9,576 nucleotides of DNA from Gammaproteobacteria bacterium (GCA_027484495.1 JAIXSW010000472.1:1-9576); one strand, 5' to 3'. Positions 1 through 5,980 are shown, counted from the stretch's first letter. Numbers and translations are program-made. The notes: generated by a model not told the origin, from the letters alone.

Positions 1-500
1 ACCCGCGGGTCAAACAGCTGTGCGATTTGCTGCGCTTTGGACACAGTCCGGTTAGCCAAATGGATATATGCAACCCCTGCATCCAGCAATGGCTGAATCA
101 CGCCTCGGCTCGCGCCTCCTGCCCCTAGCAGCAACACATTGGCCCCTTCCAACAAAGCATCCTGGCGCAGTAAATCGGCAACCAATCCCGCACCATCCGT
201 ATTATCGCCACAGAGGCGTTGTTGCGCATCCAGATATAAAGTATTGACTGCACCGGCCAGCTGCGCTCGCTTACTCAACACCTGCGCCAATGCAAAAGCC
301 TGCTCTTTAAAGGGCACAGTGACGTTGCCGCCACGGCCACCCTCGGCAACAAAGTGCTGCCAGCTGTCGGCAAAGCCGTCGAGCGGTGCTAAAATCGCCT
401 CATACGTTAGAACCTGACCGGTTTGTTCGGCAAACCAGCGATGGATCAGCGGAGATTTGGAATGTCCTATCGGATGACCAAAGACGGCATATCGATCCAC
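1..500 (-). CDS. aroE: Shikimate 5-dehydrogenase AroE (partial, N-terminal 166 residues)
   Basis: AroE reduces 3-dehydroshikimate to shikimate with NADPH, the fourth step of the cytosolic pathway to chorismate and aromatic amino acids. Translating the reverse strand gives a protein that opens MDRYAVFGHPIGHSKSP, the shikimate-binding N-terminus. VTVPFKE follows with the catalytic Lys65, then AVNTLY, then GDNTDGAG with the catalytic Asp102. The numbering of both catalytic residues matches the E. coli enzyme. A GAGGASRG dinucleotide-binding loop and an NRT segment typical of NADP preference come next. The C-terminal part lies beyond the left edge. The start is GTG at 498-500: an in-frame TAG lies seven codons upstream, no other start codon lies between, and a GGGAG ribosome-binding site (508-512) sits 7 nt away. 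It diverges from the globin gene with almost no intergenic space. Identity is very secure. The gene is incomplete only because the window ends. Confidence 0.97.
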   Translation of the reverse strand, partial: MDRYAVFGHPIGHSKSPLIHRWFAEQTGQVLTYEAILAPLDGFADSWQHFVAEGGRGGNVTVPFKEQAFALAQVLSKRAQLAGAVNTLYLDAQQRLCGDNTDGAGLVADLLRQDALLEGANVLLLGAGGASRGVIQPLLDAGVAYIHLANRTVSKAQQIAQLFDPR

Positions 501-515
501 AACGAAGCTCCCATC

Positions 516-968
516 ATGCTAAAGAAGTTAATTCAAATGTTGTCGCCAAAAAATCCTGCACACCCGACACCGCAACAAACACCGTATCAGCTGATCGGTG
601 GCGAAGATGCGACCCGCCGTCTGGCGAACCGTTTTTACGATATCATGGCCACGGCCCCTGAAGCGGCCGAACTCTATGCGATTCATCCACTGCCACTGGA
701 TACCATCCGACAGAAATTCTTTGAATTTTTATCGGGCTGGCTTGGCGGTCCCGGCTTGTTTGAGCAGAAGTATGGTCACCCCAGACTACGGATGCGCCAT
801 ATGCCTTTTACTGTCAATCCGACGCTGCGCGATCAGTGGATGTTTTGTATGGATCAGGCATTACGTGAAGTGGTTGCCGATCCGGTCCTGCGCGGTGGCT
901 TGAGCGAAGCCTTAGGCCAACTGGCCAGCCACATGATCAATCGGGATGAGCAGGGCCAGCCACGTTAA
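516..968 (+). CDS. Group 2 (trHbO-type) truncated hemoglobin
   Basis: This is a 150-residue cytosolic heme protein of the 2-on-2 globin family. Members bind O2 or NO and are linked to oxygen handling or nitrosative-stress defence, but the function of this one is not established. Visible hallmarks are TPYQLIGGE at the start of the fold (about residues 22-30), RFYDIM with the B10 tyrosine (Tyr41), FFEFLSGWLGGPGLF in the E helix region, and GHPRLRMRHMPF with the proximal F8 histidine (His95). DQWMFCM carries the G8 tryptophan (Trp108) that marks groups 2 and 3. The frame is open back to an ATG at 423, but that lies inside aroE on the other strand. I chose ATG 516 (MLKKLIQML). ATG 537 is an alternative that gives 143 residues and has AAAGAAG about 9 nt upstream. 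The gene sits between aroE and hemF and ends 6 nt from the convergent hemF stop. The family call is secure and the exact start is not. Confidence 0.92.
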   Translation: MLKKLIQMLSPKNPAHPTPQQTPYQLIGGEDATRRLANRFYDIMATAPEAAELYAIHPLPLDTIRQKFFEFLSGWLGGPGLFEQKYGHPRLRMRHMPFTVNPTLRDQWMFCMDQALREVVADPVLRGGLSEALGQLASHMINRDEQGQPR

Positions 969-974
969 ACACAC

Positions 975-1892
975 TTACTGCCTGATACCAAGCCAATCCT
1001 GCGGCTGCAGATAGCGCTGATACAACAGCGCTTCTGCCGAGCCTTCGGCTGGCACAAAACCATACTCCCAGCGCACCAGCGGTGGCATCGACATCAGAAT
1101 TGATTCGGTCCGGCCACCGCTTTGCAAACCAAATAGGGTTCCACGGTCAAACACCAGGTTAAATTCGACATAACGACCGCGACGGTATAGCTGGAATTGG
1201 CGCTGCGCATCGGTGAATGGCGTTTGCTTACGTCGCTCAACGATCGGCTGATAGGCATTGATAAAGGCTTCGCCTACAGCTCGCATAAACGCGAAACTAC
1301 GCTCGAATCCCCATTGATTTAAATCATCAAAAAACAAACCGCCGACACCACGCGTTTCACCCCGGTGTTTCAGATAAAAGTATTCATCACACCAGGCTTT
1401 GTATTTCGGATAGACATCGGCGCCAAAAGGTGCGCAGCAATCAAACGCGACCTGGTGCCAGTGCCGTACATCGTCTTCAAAAGGATAAAACGGGGTTAGA
1501 TCAAAACCGCCACCAAACCACCAGACTGGAGCTTCGCCATCTTTCTCAGCGATAAAAAACCTTACGTTAGCGTGACTGGTTGGTACATATGGATTGTTCG
1601 GGTGAATCACCAACGACACGCCCATGGCCTCAAAGCGCCGGCCCGCCAGTTCTGGGCGATGCGCCGTCGCCGATGCGGGCATTTTGTCACCAAAAACATG
1701 GGAGAAATTCACGCCGGCCTGTTCAAACACCGCGCCTTTGGTCAAAACCCGGCTACGTCCGCCACCACCTTCAGCCCGCTCCCAACTGTCTTCGACAAAA
1801 CCAGCAGAGCCATCGGATCGCTCCAATGCTGCGCAAATCTGCTCCTGCAGCTGCAGTAAAAAGGCTTTGACAGCGAGTTTATCAACGGACAT
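975..1892 (-). CDS. hemF: Oxygen-dependent coproporphyrinogen III oxidase
   Basis: HemF converts coproporphyrinogen III to protoporphyrinogen IX by two oxidative decarboxylations using O2, and is the aerobic enzyme for this step of heme synthesis. The protein is 305 residues, against about 299 for E. coli HemF. Family blocks run in order: SWERAEGGGGR (36-46), GVNFSHVFG (60-68), VSLVIHPNNPYVPTSHANVR (92-111), WWFGGGFDLTPFYPFEDD (124-141), the block up to YFYLKHRGETRG (171-182), GLFFDDLN and RRGRYVEFNLVFDRGT. The four histidines His97, His107, His146 and His176 correspond, with a one-residue offset, to the conserved metal/active-site histidines of the E. coli enzyme. I chose the ATG at 1890-1892 (MSVDKLAVKAF), which has GGGAG 5 nt upstream. 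An in-frame ATG at 1949 would add 19 unconserved residues and start inside the putative promoter region. The gene diverges from purE and converges on the globin. Confidence 0.97.
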   Translation of the reverse strand: MSVDKLAVKAFLLQLQEQICAALERSDGSAGFVEDSWERAEGGGGRSRVLTKGAVFEQAGVNFSHVFGDKMPASATAHRPELAGRRFEAMGVSLVIHPNNPYVPTSHANVRFFIAEKDGEAPVWWFGGGFDLTPFYPFEDDVRHWHQVAFDCCAPFGADVYPKYKAWCDEYFYLKHRGETRGVGGLFFDDLNQWGFERSFAFMRAVGEAFINAYQPIVERRKQTPFTDAQRQFQLYRRGRYVEFNLVFDRGTLFGLQSGGRTESILMSMPPLVRWEYGFVPAEGSAEALLYQRYLQPQDWLGIRQ

Positions 1893-2011
1893 ATCGGCTC
1901 CCGTTTGGTGCTTCCGACAGAAGACACTGGTGAAAAATTTTCCTGGCAACGGCCAGATGGCTATAATAGCGCCCTATTATGCCAGCACCTGGCGGTTTTG
2001 AGGAAACAGCA
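1893..2011. promoter_or_regulatory. Divergent hemF / purE promoter region
   Basis: These 119 bp separate the hemF and purE start codons and hold no gene. On the plus strand there is a perfect TATAAT at 1962-1967, with only a poor -35 match near 1939-1944 (TTTCCT, 17-nt spacer). On the minus strand TGGCATAAT (complement of 1976-1984) reads as an extended -10. Both hexamers lie in one perfect inverted repeat: ATAATAG (1963-1969), loop CGCC, CTATTAT (1974-1980). A second inverted repeat, CTGGC (1943-1947), AACG, GCCAG (1952-1956), lies in the plus-strand spacer. The purE ribosome-binding site GAGGAAA is at 2000-2006. Promoter assignment is inferred from hexamer matches alone. Confidence 0.6.
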
Positions 2012-2500
2012 ATGAAAGTCGGTATCATTATGGGCTCCAAATCCGATTGGCCTACCATGAAAAACGCAGCAGACATGTTAGACAAATTCGGCATCGTTTA
2101 TGAAACCACTGTTGTTTCTGCGCACCGTACCCCGCACTTACTGGCTGAATATGCCGGTAACGCCGCCAGCCGTGGCTTAAAAGTGATTATTGCCGGTGCC
2201 GGCGGCGCCGCTCACCTGCCAGGAATGGCTGCAGCCTTCACTTCATTGCCGGTACTGGGCGTCCCTGTTCAATCCAAAGCGTTAAAAGGTATTGATTCAT
2301 TATTGTCTATTGTGCAAATGCCAAAAGGTGTTGCTGTTGGTACTCTGGCGATTGGTGATGCCGGTGCTGCAAACGCTGGTTTATTGGCGGCACAAATCCT
2401 GGCGACCAGTGATGACAGCCTGCTGGCAAAAATTGATGCATTTCGCCAAGCACAAACCGACTCCGTGCTGGCGCACCCGAACCCGGCCGAGGAAGCGTGA
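2012..2500 (+). CDS. purE: N5-carboxyaminoimidazole ribonucleotide mutase, PurE class I
   Basis: PurE moves the carboxyl group of N5-CAIR to carbon 4, giving CAIR in de novo purine synthesis; the family forms octamers in the cytosol. The protein is 162 residues (E. coli PurE is 169) and opens MKVGIIMGSKSDWPTM, the GSxSD phosphate-binding start of the class I fold. VVSAHRTP follows with the SAHR histidine (His38), then AGAGGAAHLPGM (61-72), GVPVQSKAL and MPKGVAVGTLAIG. All are family blocks. I chose ATG 2012 because it places GSKSD correctly and has GAGGAAA about 5 nt upstream; an earlier in-frame ATG at 1979 lies within the promoter palindrome. The presence of purK immediately downstream supports the bacterial N5-CAIR mutase class over the eukaryote-type AIR carboxylase. 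The stop overlaps the purK start. Confidence 0.97.
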   Translation: MKVGIIMGSKSDWPTMKNAADMLDKFGIVYETTVVSAHRTPHLLAEYAGNAASRGLKVIIAGAGGAAHLPGMAAAFTSLPVLGVPVQSKALKGIDSLLSIVQMPKGVAVGTLAIGDAGAANAGLLAAQILATSDDSLLAKIDAFRQAQTDSVLAHPNPAEEA

Positions 2501-3654
2501 TGAATGTATTAGTCATGGGGGCCGGGCAACTGGCACGAATGATGGCGCTGGCTGGCGCGCCGCTGAACCTGCAGGTCACGGCTTATGATGTGAATTCTGC
2601 CAAAGTACAACATCCGGTGACTGGTGAAATCTATTCACTTTCTCTGGAGCAAGCCGTGGCTGCGGCAGATGTGGTGACTTCGGAATTCGAGCATATCCCC
2701 TATCCGGTGCAGGCTGTGTGTGAGGCCAGTGGTAAATTCAAACCCAATAGCACCGCCATCAAAGCCGGTGGTGACCGACGTCAGGAAAAAGCCTTGCTGG
2801 ATGCAGCTGGCGTCGCCAACGCAGGCTACCGTATTGTGCAAACTGAAACTGAGTTCATGCTGGCTATTAATGAACTCGGTTTGCCATTGGTATTAAAAAG
2901 TGCATTGGCTGGTTATGATGGCAAAGGTCAATGGCGGTTAAAGCATGCAGAAGATGCAGCCTTGGTCTGGGCCGATATTGCCGCGTTCATGGCTGGTGCG
3001 GATCACAGTTTGCCACAGGCGATTGTTGCCGAGAAGTTTGTCCGGTTTGACCGCGAAGTCAGTCTGGTTGGTGCGCGCAATGAACACGGCGACACTGTGG
3101 TTTATCCGCTGACAGAAAACCATCACGTGAATGGCGTCTTGTCGGTGTCGTTGGCGCTACCGTCAGATCAAGCTTTGCAACAGCAAGCCAAACAAATGTT
3201 CGACGCTGTCGCTAATCAGCTGCAGTATGTCGGCGTGCTCGCACTGGAGTTTTTTCAGATCGGCGGCCAATTACTGGTCAACGAAATTGCTCCGCGGGTG
3301 CATAACTCAGGGCACTGGACGCAACAAGGCGCCGACACCTGCCAATTTGAAAACCACCTGCGCGCGGTCTGTGGACTGCCACTTGGCAGCACTGCACTGG
3401 TGCGACCAACAGTGATGGTGAACATCCTTGGCGAAGACACTGTGGATCCGGCGATCCTGAGCCTGCCGTCCTGTCGTCTGCACTGGTACGGCAAAACCAA
3501 ACGCGCTGGCCGTAAGATGGGGCATATCAATATTTGCGGGGCGACGGCAAAAGAACTGGCAGAACGGTTCAGTACTTTAAGTGCATTGCTGCCTGAAAGC
3601 AGTTTTCCGGAAGTGGCGCAAATGGCGGCCAAACTACGCGAACGCACGAACTAG
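2500..3654 (+). CDS. purK: N5-carboxyaminoimidazole ribonucleotide synthase
   Basis: PurK uses ATP and bicarbonate to carboxylate AIR to N5-CAIR, the substrate of PurE. It belongs to the ATP-grasp superfamily. Blocks seen: MNVLVMGAGQLARMMALAG (1-19), TSEFEHIP (60-67), LVLKSALAGYDGKGQW (130-145) as the nucleotide-binding glycine-rich segment, AEKFVRFDREVSLVGAR (177-193), YPLTENHHVNGVL, NEIAPRVHNSGHWT (261-274) as the metal/ATP-grasp signature, and the C-terminal LHWYGKTKRAGRKMGHINI. The length is 384 residues, somewhat longer than the 355 of E. coli PurK, with no obvious extra domain. The start is ATG 2500, which shares its A with the purE TGA stop (TGATG). A GTG one codon earlier (2497) is also possible. 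GAGGA lies 6 nt upstream of the ATG. The overlap implies translational coupling with purE, and transcription should end at the hairpin just downstream. Confidence 0.97.
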   Translation: MNVLVMGAGQLARMMALAGAPLNLQVTAYDVNSAKVQHPVTGEIYSLSLEQAVAAADVVTSEFEHIPYPVQAVCEASGKFKPNSTAIKAGGDRRQEKALLDAAGVANAGYRIVQTETEFMLAINELGLPLVLKSALAGYDGKGQWRLKHAEDAALVWADIAAFMAGADHSLPQAIVAEKFVRFDREVSLVGARNEHGDTVVYPLTENHHVNGVLSVSLALPSDQALQQQAKQMFDAVANQLQYVGVLALEFFQIGGQLLVNEIAPRVHNSGHWTQQGADTCQFENHLRAVCGLPLGSTALVRPTVMVNILGEDTVDPAILSLPSCRLHWYGKTKRAGRKMGHINICGATAKELAERFSTLSALLPESSFPEVAQMAAKLRERTN

Positions 3655-3662
3655 ATCTAACA

Positions 3663-3694
3663 AAAAGAAAAGGCCCACACGGGCCTTTTCTTTT
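3663..3694. terminator. Bidirectional Rho-independent terminator between purK and the yrdD-like gene
   Basis: A perfect inverted repeat has arms AAAAGAAAAGGCCC (3663-3676) and GGGCCTTTTCTTTT (3681-3694) around an ACAC loop. The GC-rich core is followed by a T-rich tract on both strands, as expected of a terminator that works in both directions. It lies 9 nt after the purK stop and 4 nt after the stop of the leftward zinc-ribbon gene, so it can end both converging transcripts. Confidence 0.93.
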
Positions 3695-3698
3695 GCTT

Positions 3699-4238
3699 TC
3701 AACGCGGCTGTACCGCCTGACATTTACGACTGGCGCATATCAATTTCACCCCACTCGCCGCTGGCTTTTCCGCCAGTAAGCCGAAACCACAGCTCTGGCA
3801 AGTGCCGGCCACCGGCCTGAAATTCAGCACAAAATCGCATTTTGGATATTGGTCACAGCCATAAAAGGTTTTGCCGAACTTGCTGGTGCGCTCAACCAGT
3901 TTACCGGTTTGACACTGCGGGCAATGCACATCCTCCACCACCACGGGCTCTTCGTGCACAATAAAATGACAAGCAGGAAAGTTGCTGCAACCGATAAACA
4001 TGCCGTAACGGCCGTTTTTTACCGCAAGCGCTGAACCACAGCTTGGACAAGGCGTGTCTTCCAGCAATTTGACGATGGTACTTTCATGCGGATGCAAATT
4101 CTGAATATAAGTGCAGGCCGGATAATTGCTACAGCCCAAAAACGGGCCGTGCTTGCCGGATTTCATCATCAGTTCGTGCTGGCACACAGGGCAAAGCTGT
4201 TTCTGTTCGGGTATAGCGAATAACGGTTGGTCGGACAT
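3699..4238 (-). CDS. yrdD: Topoisomerase I-type zinc-ribbon protein (YrdD-like)
   Basis: This 179-residue protein consists almost wholly of Cys4 zinc ribbons like those at the C-terminus of DNA topoisomerase I; it has no topoisomerase catalytic domain. The cysteines form sets at 16/19/36/42, 64/67/84/90 and 106/109/128/134, each with the typical G(C)SNYPxC or G(C)DQYPxC second half (GCSNYPAC, GCSNFPAC, GCDQYPKC). A more diverged fourth set lies at 147/150/168/173 and lacks that block. Length and position next to smg match E. coli YrdD (about 180 residues). DNA or RNA binding is a family-based inference and the cellular role is not established. The ATG at 4236-4238 has only a weak ribosome-binding site, but it opens the protein shortly before the first ribbon. 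A terminator upstream separates it from smg, so it probably has its own promoter. Confidence 0.9.
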   Translation of the reverse strand: MSDQPLFAIPEQKQLCPVCQHELMMKSGKHGPFLGCSNYPACTYIQNLHPHESTIVKLLEDTPCPSCGSALAVKNGRYGMFIGCSNFPACHFIVHEEPVVVEDVHCPQCQTGKLVERTSKFGKTFYGCDQYPKCDFVLNFRPVAGTCQSCGFGLLAEKPAASGVKLICASRKCQAVQPR

Positions 4239-4250
4239 ACGTCAGCCCAT

Positions 4251-4275
4251 CGGATGCGGTTTGGCCATTATCGCA
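4251..4275 (-). promoter_or_regulatory. Candidate extended -10 promoter of the yrdD-like gene
   Basis: On the minus strand TGCGATAAT (complement of 4267-4275) is an extended -10: TGn followed by GATAAT, 5 of 6 to consensus. Initiation would fall near 4260 and leave a leader of about 22 nt before the ATG at 4238. The -35 is poor. It lies just downstream of the smg terminator, where a new promoter would be needed. This is sequence match only. Confidence 0.4.
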
Positions 4276-4285
4276 CAGACCCGCA

Positions 4286-4316
4286 TGAAAAAAGCAACGC
4301 CGGTGAAACCGGCGCT
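4286..4316 (-). terminator. Rho-independent terminator of the dprA-smg transcript
   Basis: Read on the minus strand, a 7-bp perfect GC-rich stem CGCCGGT / ACCGGCG (complement of 4298-4314, loop TTC) can be extended by a G-T and an A-T pair. It is followed after GC by six T (complement of 4288-4293). It lies about 34 nt after the smg stop and 48 nt before the yrdD-like start codon, so it should insulate the two. Confidence 0.88.
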
Positions 4317-4349
4317 GTAGAGCATCATAAAATAGCTGTTTGATTTCAC

Positions 4350-4823
4350 TTAATGCAGCAGACCGGTCGGTTCTTCAAAGATTAAATCTTCCATCTGGGC
4401 ATAAGCCGATTCATGCCCGGGGGCATTAAACAGCACCATCAACACCACCCATTTCAGATCTTCCAGGCTGACTTCTGCACTATCCAAATCCATTACGCGG
4501 TCCAACACCATTTCCCGGGTTGGCAAATCCAACACGTTGATTTGCTCCAGAAACAGCAAAAAACCACGACATTCAGCATCAAGCTTTTGCAGCTCTTGCG
4601 GCGTAAAAACCCGCACCGCTGTCGAAGTGGTTTTGGTCAGATAGGGTTTAACATGACTTTCTTGCAGCTGGGATAAATTTTCCAGCCAGCGCAGGGCTTT
4701 GAAGATGTCATCATCGTGAAATCCGGCTTTGACCAGTTCTTTGGTCAAATCGGCCTGGTTGACGTAAATTTCCGATTCGTTGTGGATGTAATTCTCAAAC
4801 AGGTAGACGAGGATATCAAACAT
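4350..4823 (-). CDS. smg: Smg family protein (DUF494)
   Basis: This 157-residue protein has the same length as E. coli Smg and the family's characteristic start MFDILVYLFENYIH. An acidic helical middle (HDDDIFKALRWLENL) and the C-terminal block DLKWVVLMVLFNAPGHESAYAQMEDLIFE with a terminal GLLH follow. The family is widespread in Beta- and Gammaproteobacteria next to dprA. Its biochemical role is not established and I see no catalytic motif, signal peptide or membrane span. The protein looks soluble, acidic and helical. The start ATG (4821-4823) lies inside the end of dprA (8-nt overlap), which implies translational coupling to it. A terminator follows the stop. The family call is firm and the function is unknown. 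Confidence 0.93.
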   Translation of the reverse strand: MFDILVYLFENYIHNESEIYVNQADLTKELVKAGFHDDDIFKALRWLENLSQLQESHVKPYLTKTTSTAVRVFTPQELQKLDAECRGFLLFLEQINVLDLPTREMVLDRVMDLDSAEVSLEDLKWVVLMVLFNAPGHESAYAQMEDLIFEEPTGLLH

Positions 4824-5913
4824 GACTAGGTCCCCTCACTCGAATGTAGCCACCAGGTACGGCTGCCACTGCACCACTTAATTCAAGCTGTTGCAAGGCA
4901 ATGGTTACGTCGGCTACCGGCATTGCTGCGCGATCTGCAATCAGGTCTATTGCAGTTGCCTCATCTCCTACGTTAGCTAACAAGCCATCGTCGGACAAGT
5001 GCGGCAAACAACTATTTTTTTCAACCGTGCTGCGGATTAAATCTGCAACCAGCTGAGGTGCCAACTCTTCTACGATATCGGCGACCGAACGGGTAAGTTT
5101 AGCGCCCTGCAAAATGAGTTCGTGACAACCCGCTGCTTGCAGATTGCGGATCGATCCCGGGATGGCAAACACTTCACGATTGTAATCGGCAGCATAATGC
5201 GCACTAATCAGCGAGCCACTCTTTTCCGCAGCCTCCACCACTAAAGTACCAAGGCTTAAGCCCACCACAATCCGGTTACGGATCGGGAAAAACTCTGGTT
5301 TGGCATGCTGTTGTGGCAGAAACTCTGACAGCACAGCGCCATTGCCAACGATTTGCTGATGCAATGCCTGATGTTGTGGTGGATAGACAAAACATAAGCC
5401 ATGTCCCATCACGGCGATGGTCTGACCCTGCACGCGCAAAGCGCCCTGATGCGCAGCACCATCGATGCCACGCGCCAGGCCACTGGTGATCACAAAGCCC
5501 AGCGCGGCCAGTTCAGCGGCAAACTCGAGCGCCAGCTGTCGTCCAGCGGGTGTTGGCCTGCGACTGCCGACGATGGCGATTTGTGGTTTACTCAGCACCG
5601 TCGGATCACCATGGCCGAACAATCCCAACGGCGGATGTTTGATTTGATTTAATAAAGGCGGATAACGCGGGTCGGTATAAGGCATAAACCAGTGGTTGGG
5701 GCTGGCTTCAAGCCAACGTAGCGCCGCATCAGCTTTGTTCTGTGATTGTTGCAGATGCAAACTCTGCGCGCCGGAAAGACCCAGTTGCTGCAACTGAAAT
5801 GTGGATGCCTGACACAGCTCGGCGATTGATATGGCCGGACTGAGCGCCGCCAGTTTGCTGACATCCAGCCCTGGTACCGCCATCAGTCGCAGCCAGCAGT
5901 TGAGATCGTCCAT
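4816..5913 (-). CDS. dprA: DNA-processing protein DprA (Smf)
   Basis: DprA binds incoming single-stranded DNA in the cytosol during natural transformation and loads RecA on it. Many non-competent bacteria also keep the gene. The 365-residue protein has an N-terminal helical SAM-like region (about 1-70) and the DprA Rossmann core, including YPPLLNQIKHPPLGLFGHGD (84-103), IAIVGSRRPTPAG (112-124), ITSGLARGIDGAAHQGAL (142-159) and FFPIRNRIVVGLSLGTLVVE (208-227), followed by SGSLISAHYA and a NLQAAGCHELI block. A winged-helix (DML1-like) C-terminal domain (about 318-360) ends the protein. Two positions differ from common forms: the AVLGxGL segment reads AVMGHGL, and the residue before RNR is Ile. 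The start ATG (5911-5913) has GGGGAGAT just upstream. It overlaps smg by 8 nt and follows the LysM gene on the same strand after 67 nt, so the three may be co-transcribed. Confidence 0.95.
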   Translation of the reverse strand: MDDLNCWLRLMAVPGLDVSKLAALSPAISIAELCQASTFQLQQLGLSGAQSLHLQQSQNKADAALRWLEASPNHWFMPYTDPRYPPLLNQIKHPPLGLFGHGDPTVLSKPQIAIVGSRRPTPAGRQLALEFAAELAALGFVITSGLARGIDGAAHQGALRVQGQTIAVMGHGLCFVYPPQHQALHQQIVGNGAVLSEFLPQQHAKPEFFPIRNRIVVGLSLGTLVVEAAEKSGSLISAHYAADYNREVFAIPGSIRNLQAAGCHELILQGAKLTRSVADIVEELAPQLVADLIRSTVEKNSCLPHLSDDGLLANVGDEATAIDLIADRAAMPVADVTIALQQLELSGAVAAVPGGYIRVRGPSHV

Positions 5914-5980
5914 GATCTCCCCCTATTGGCCTACCCGCCGCATTGGCAGCTGCGATGCTGCAATGACCTCGGGTGAAAGA
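5914..5980 (-). other. tsaP-like to dprA intergenic spacer with a hairpin
   Basis: The 67-nt spacer contains an imperfect inverted repeat: CATTGGCAGC (5941-5950), loop TGCGAT, GCTGCAATG (5957-5965). It gives nine pairs with one bulged G. No T-tract follows on the minus strand, so it does not look like a terminator. The rest holds the dprA ribosome-binding site. Whether the hairpin affects the messenger is unknown. Confidence 0.45.

Noticed and set aside
139..417. A 92-codon plus-strand open frame inside aroE
   Set aside because: The minus strand here encodes the conserved AroE motifs, and the plus-strand translation is low-complexity and matches no family.
1893..1949. Longer HemF start at ATG 1949
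   Set aside because: It adds 19 residues not typical of the family and starts within the inverted-repeat promoter region. ATG 1892 has a good ribosome-binding site and gives the usual length.
1572..2001. Open frames on the plus strand antisense to hemF, the longest 125 codons
   Set aside because: They overlap conserved HemF coding sequence and run into the hemF/purE promoter region. Their composition is typical of antisense shadows.
3255..3647. A 130-codon open frame antisense to purK
   Set aside because: It lies fully inside a certain purK gene, has no recognisable motif and no ribosome-binding site of note; it is a shadow of the sense codons.
406..4980. The 8-mer TACGTTAG occurs at about 406, 1562 and 4973, always in minus-strand genes; considered as a DNA uptake or other signal
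   Set aside because: Only three copies occur, each explained by ordinary codons (for example Ala-Asn-Val twice), with no fixed spacing or flanking conservation. A genome-wide count would be needed to reopen this.
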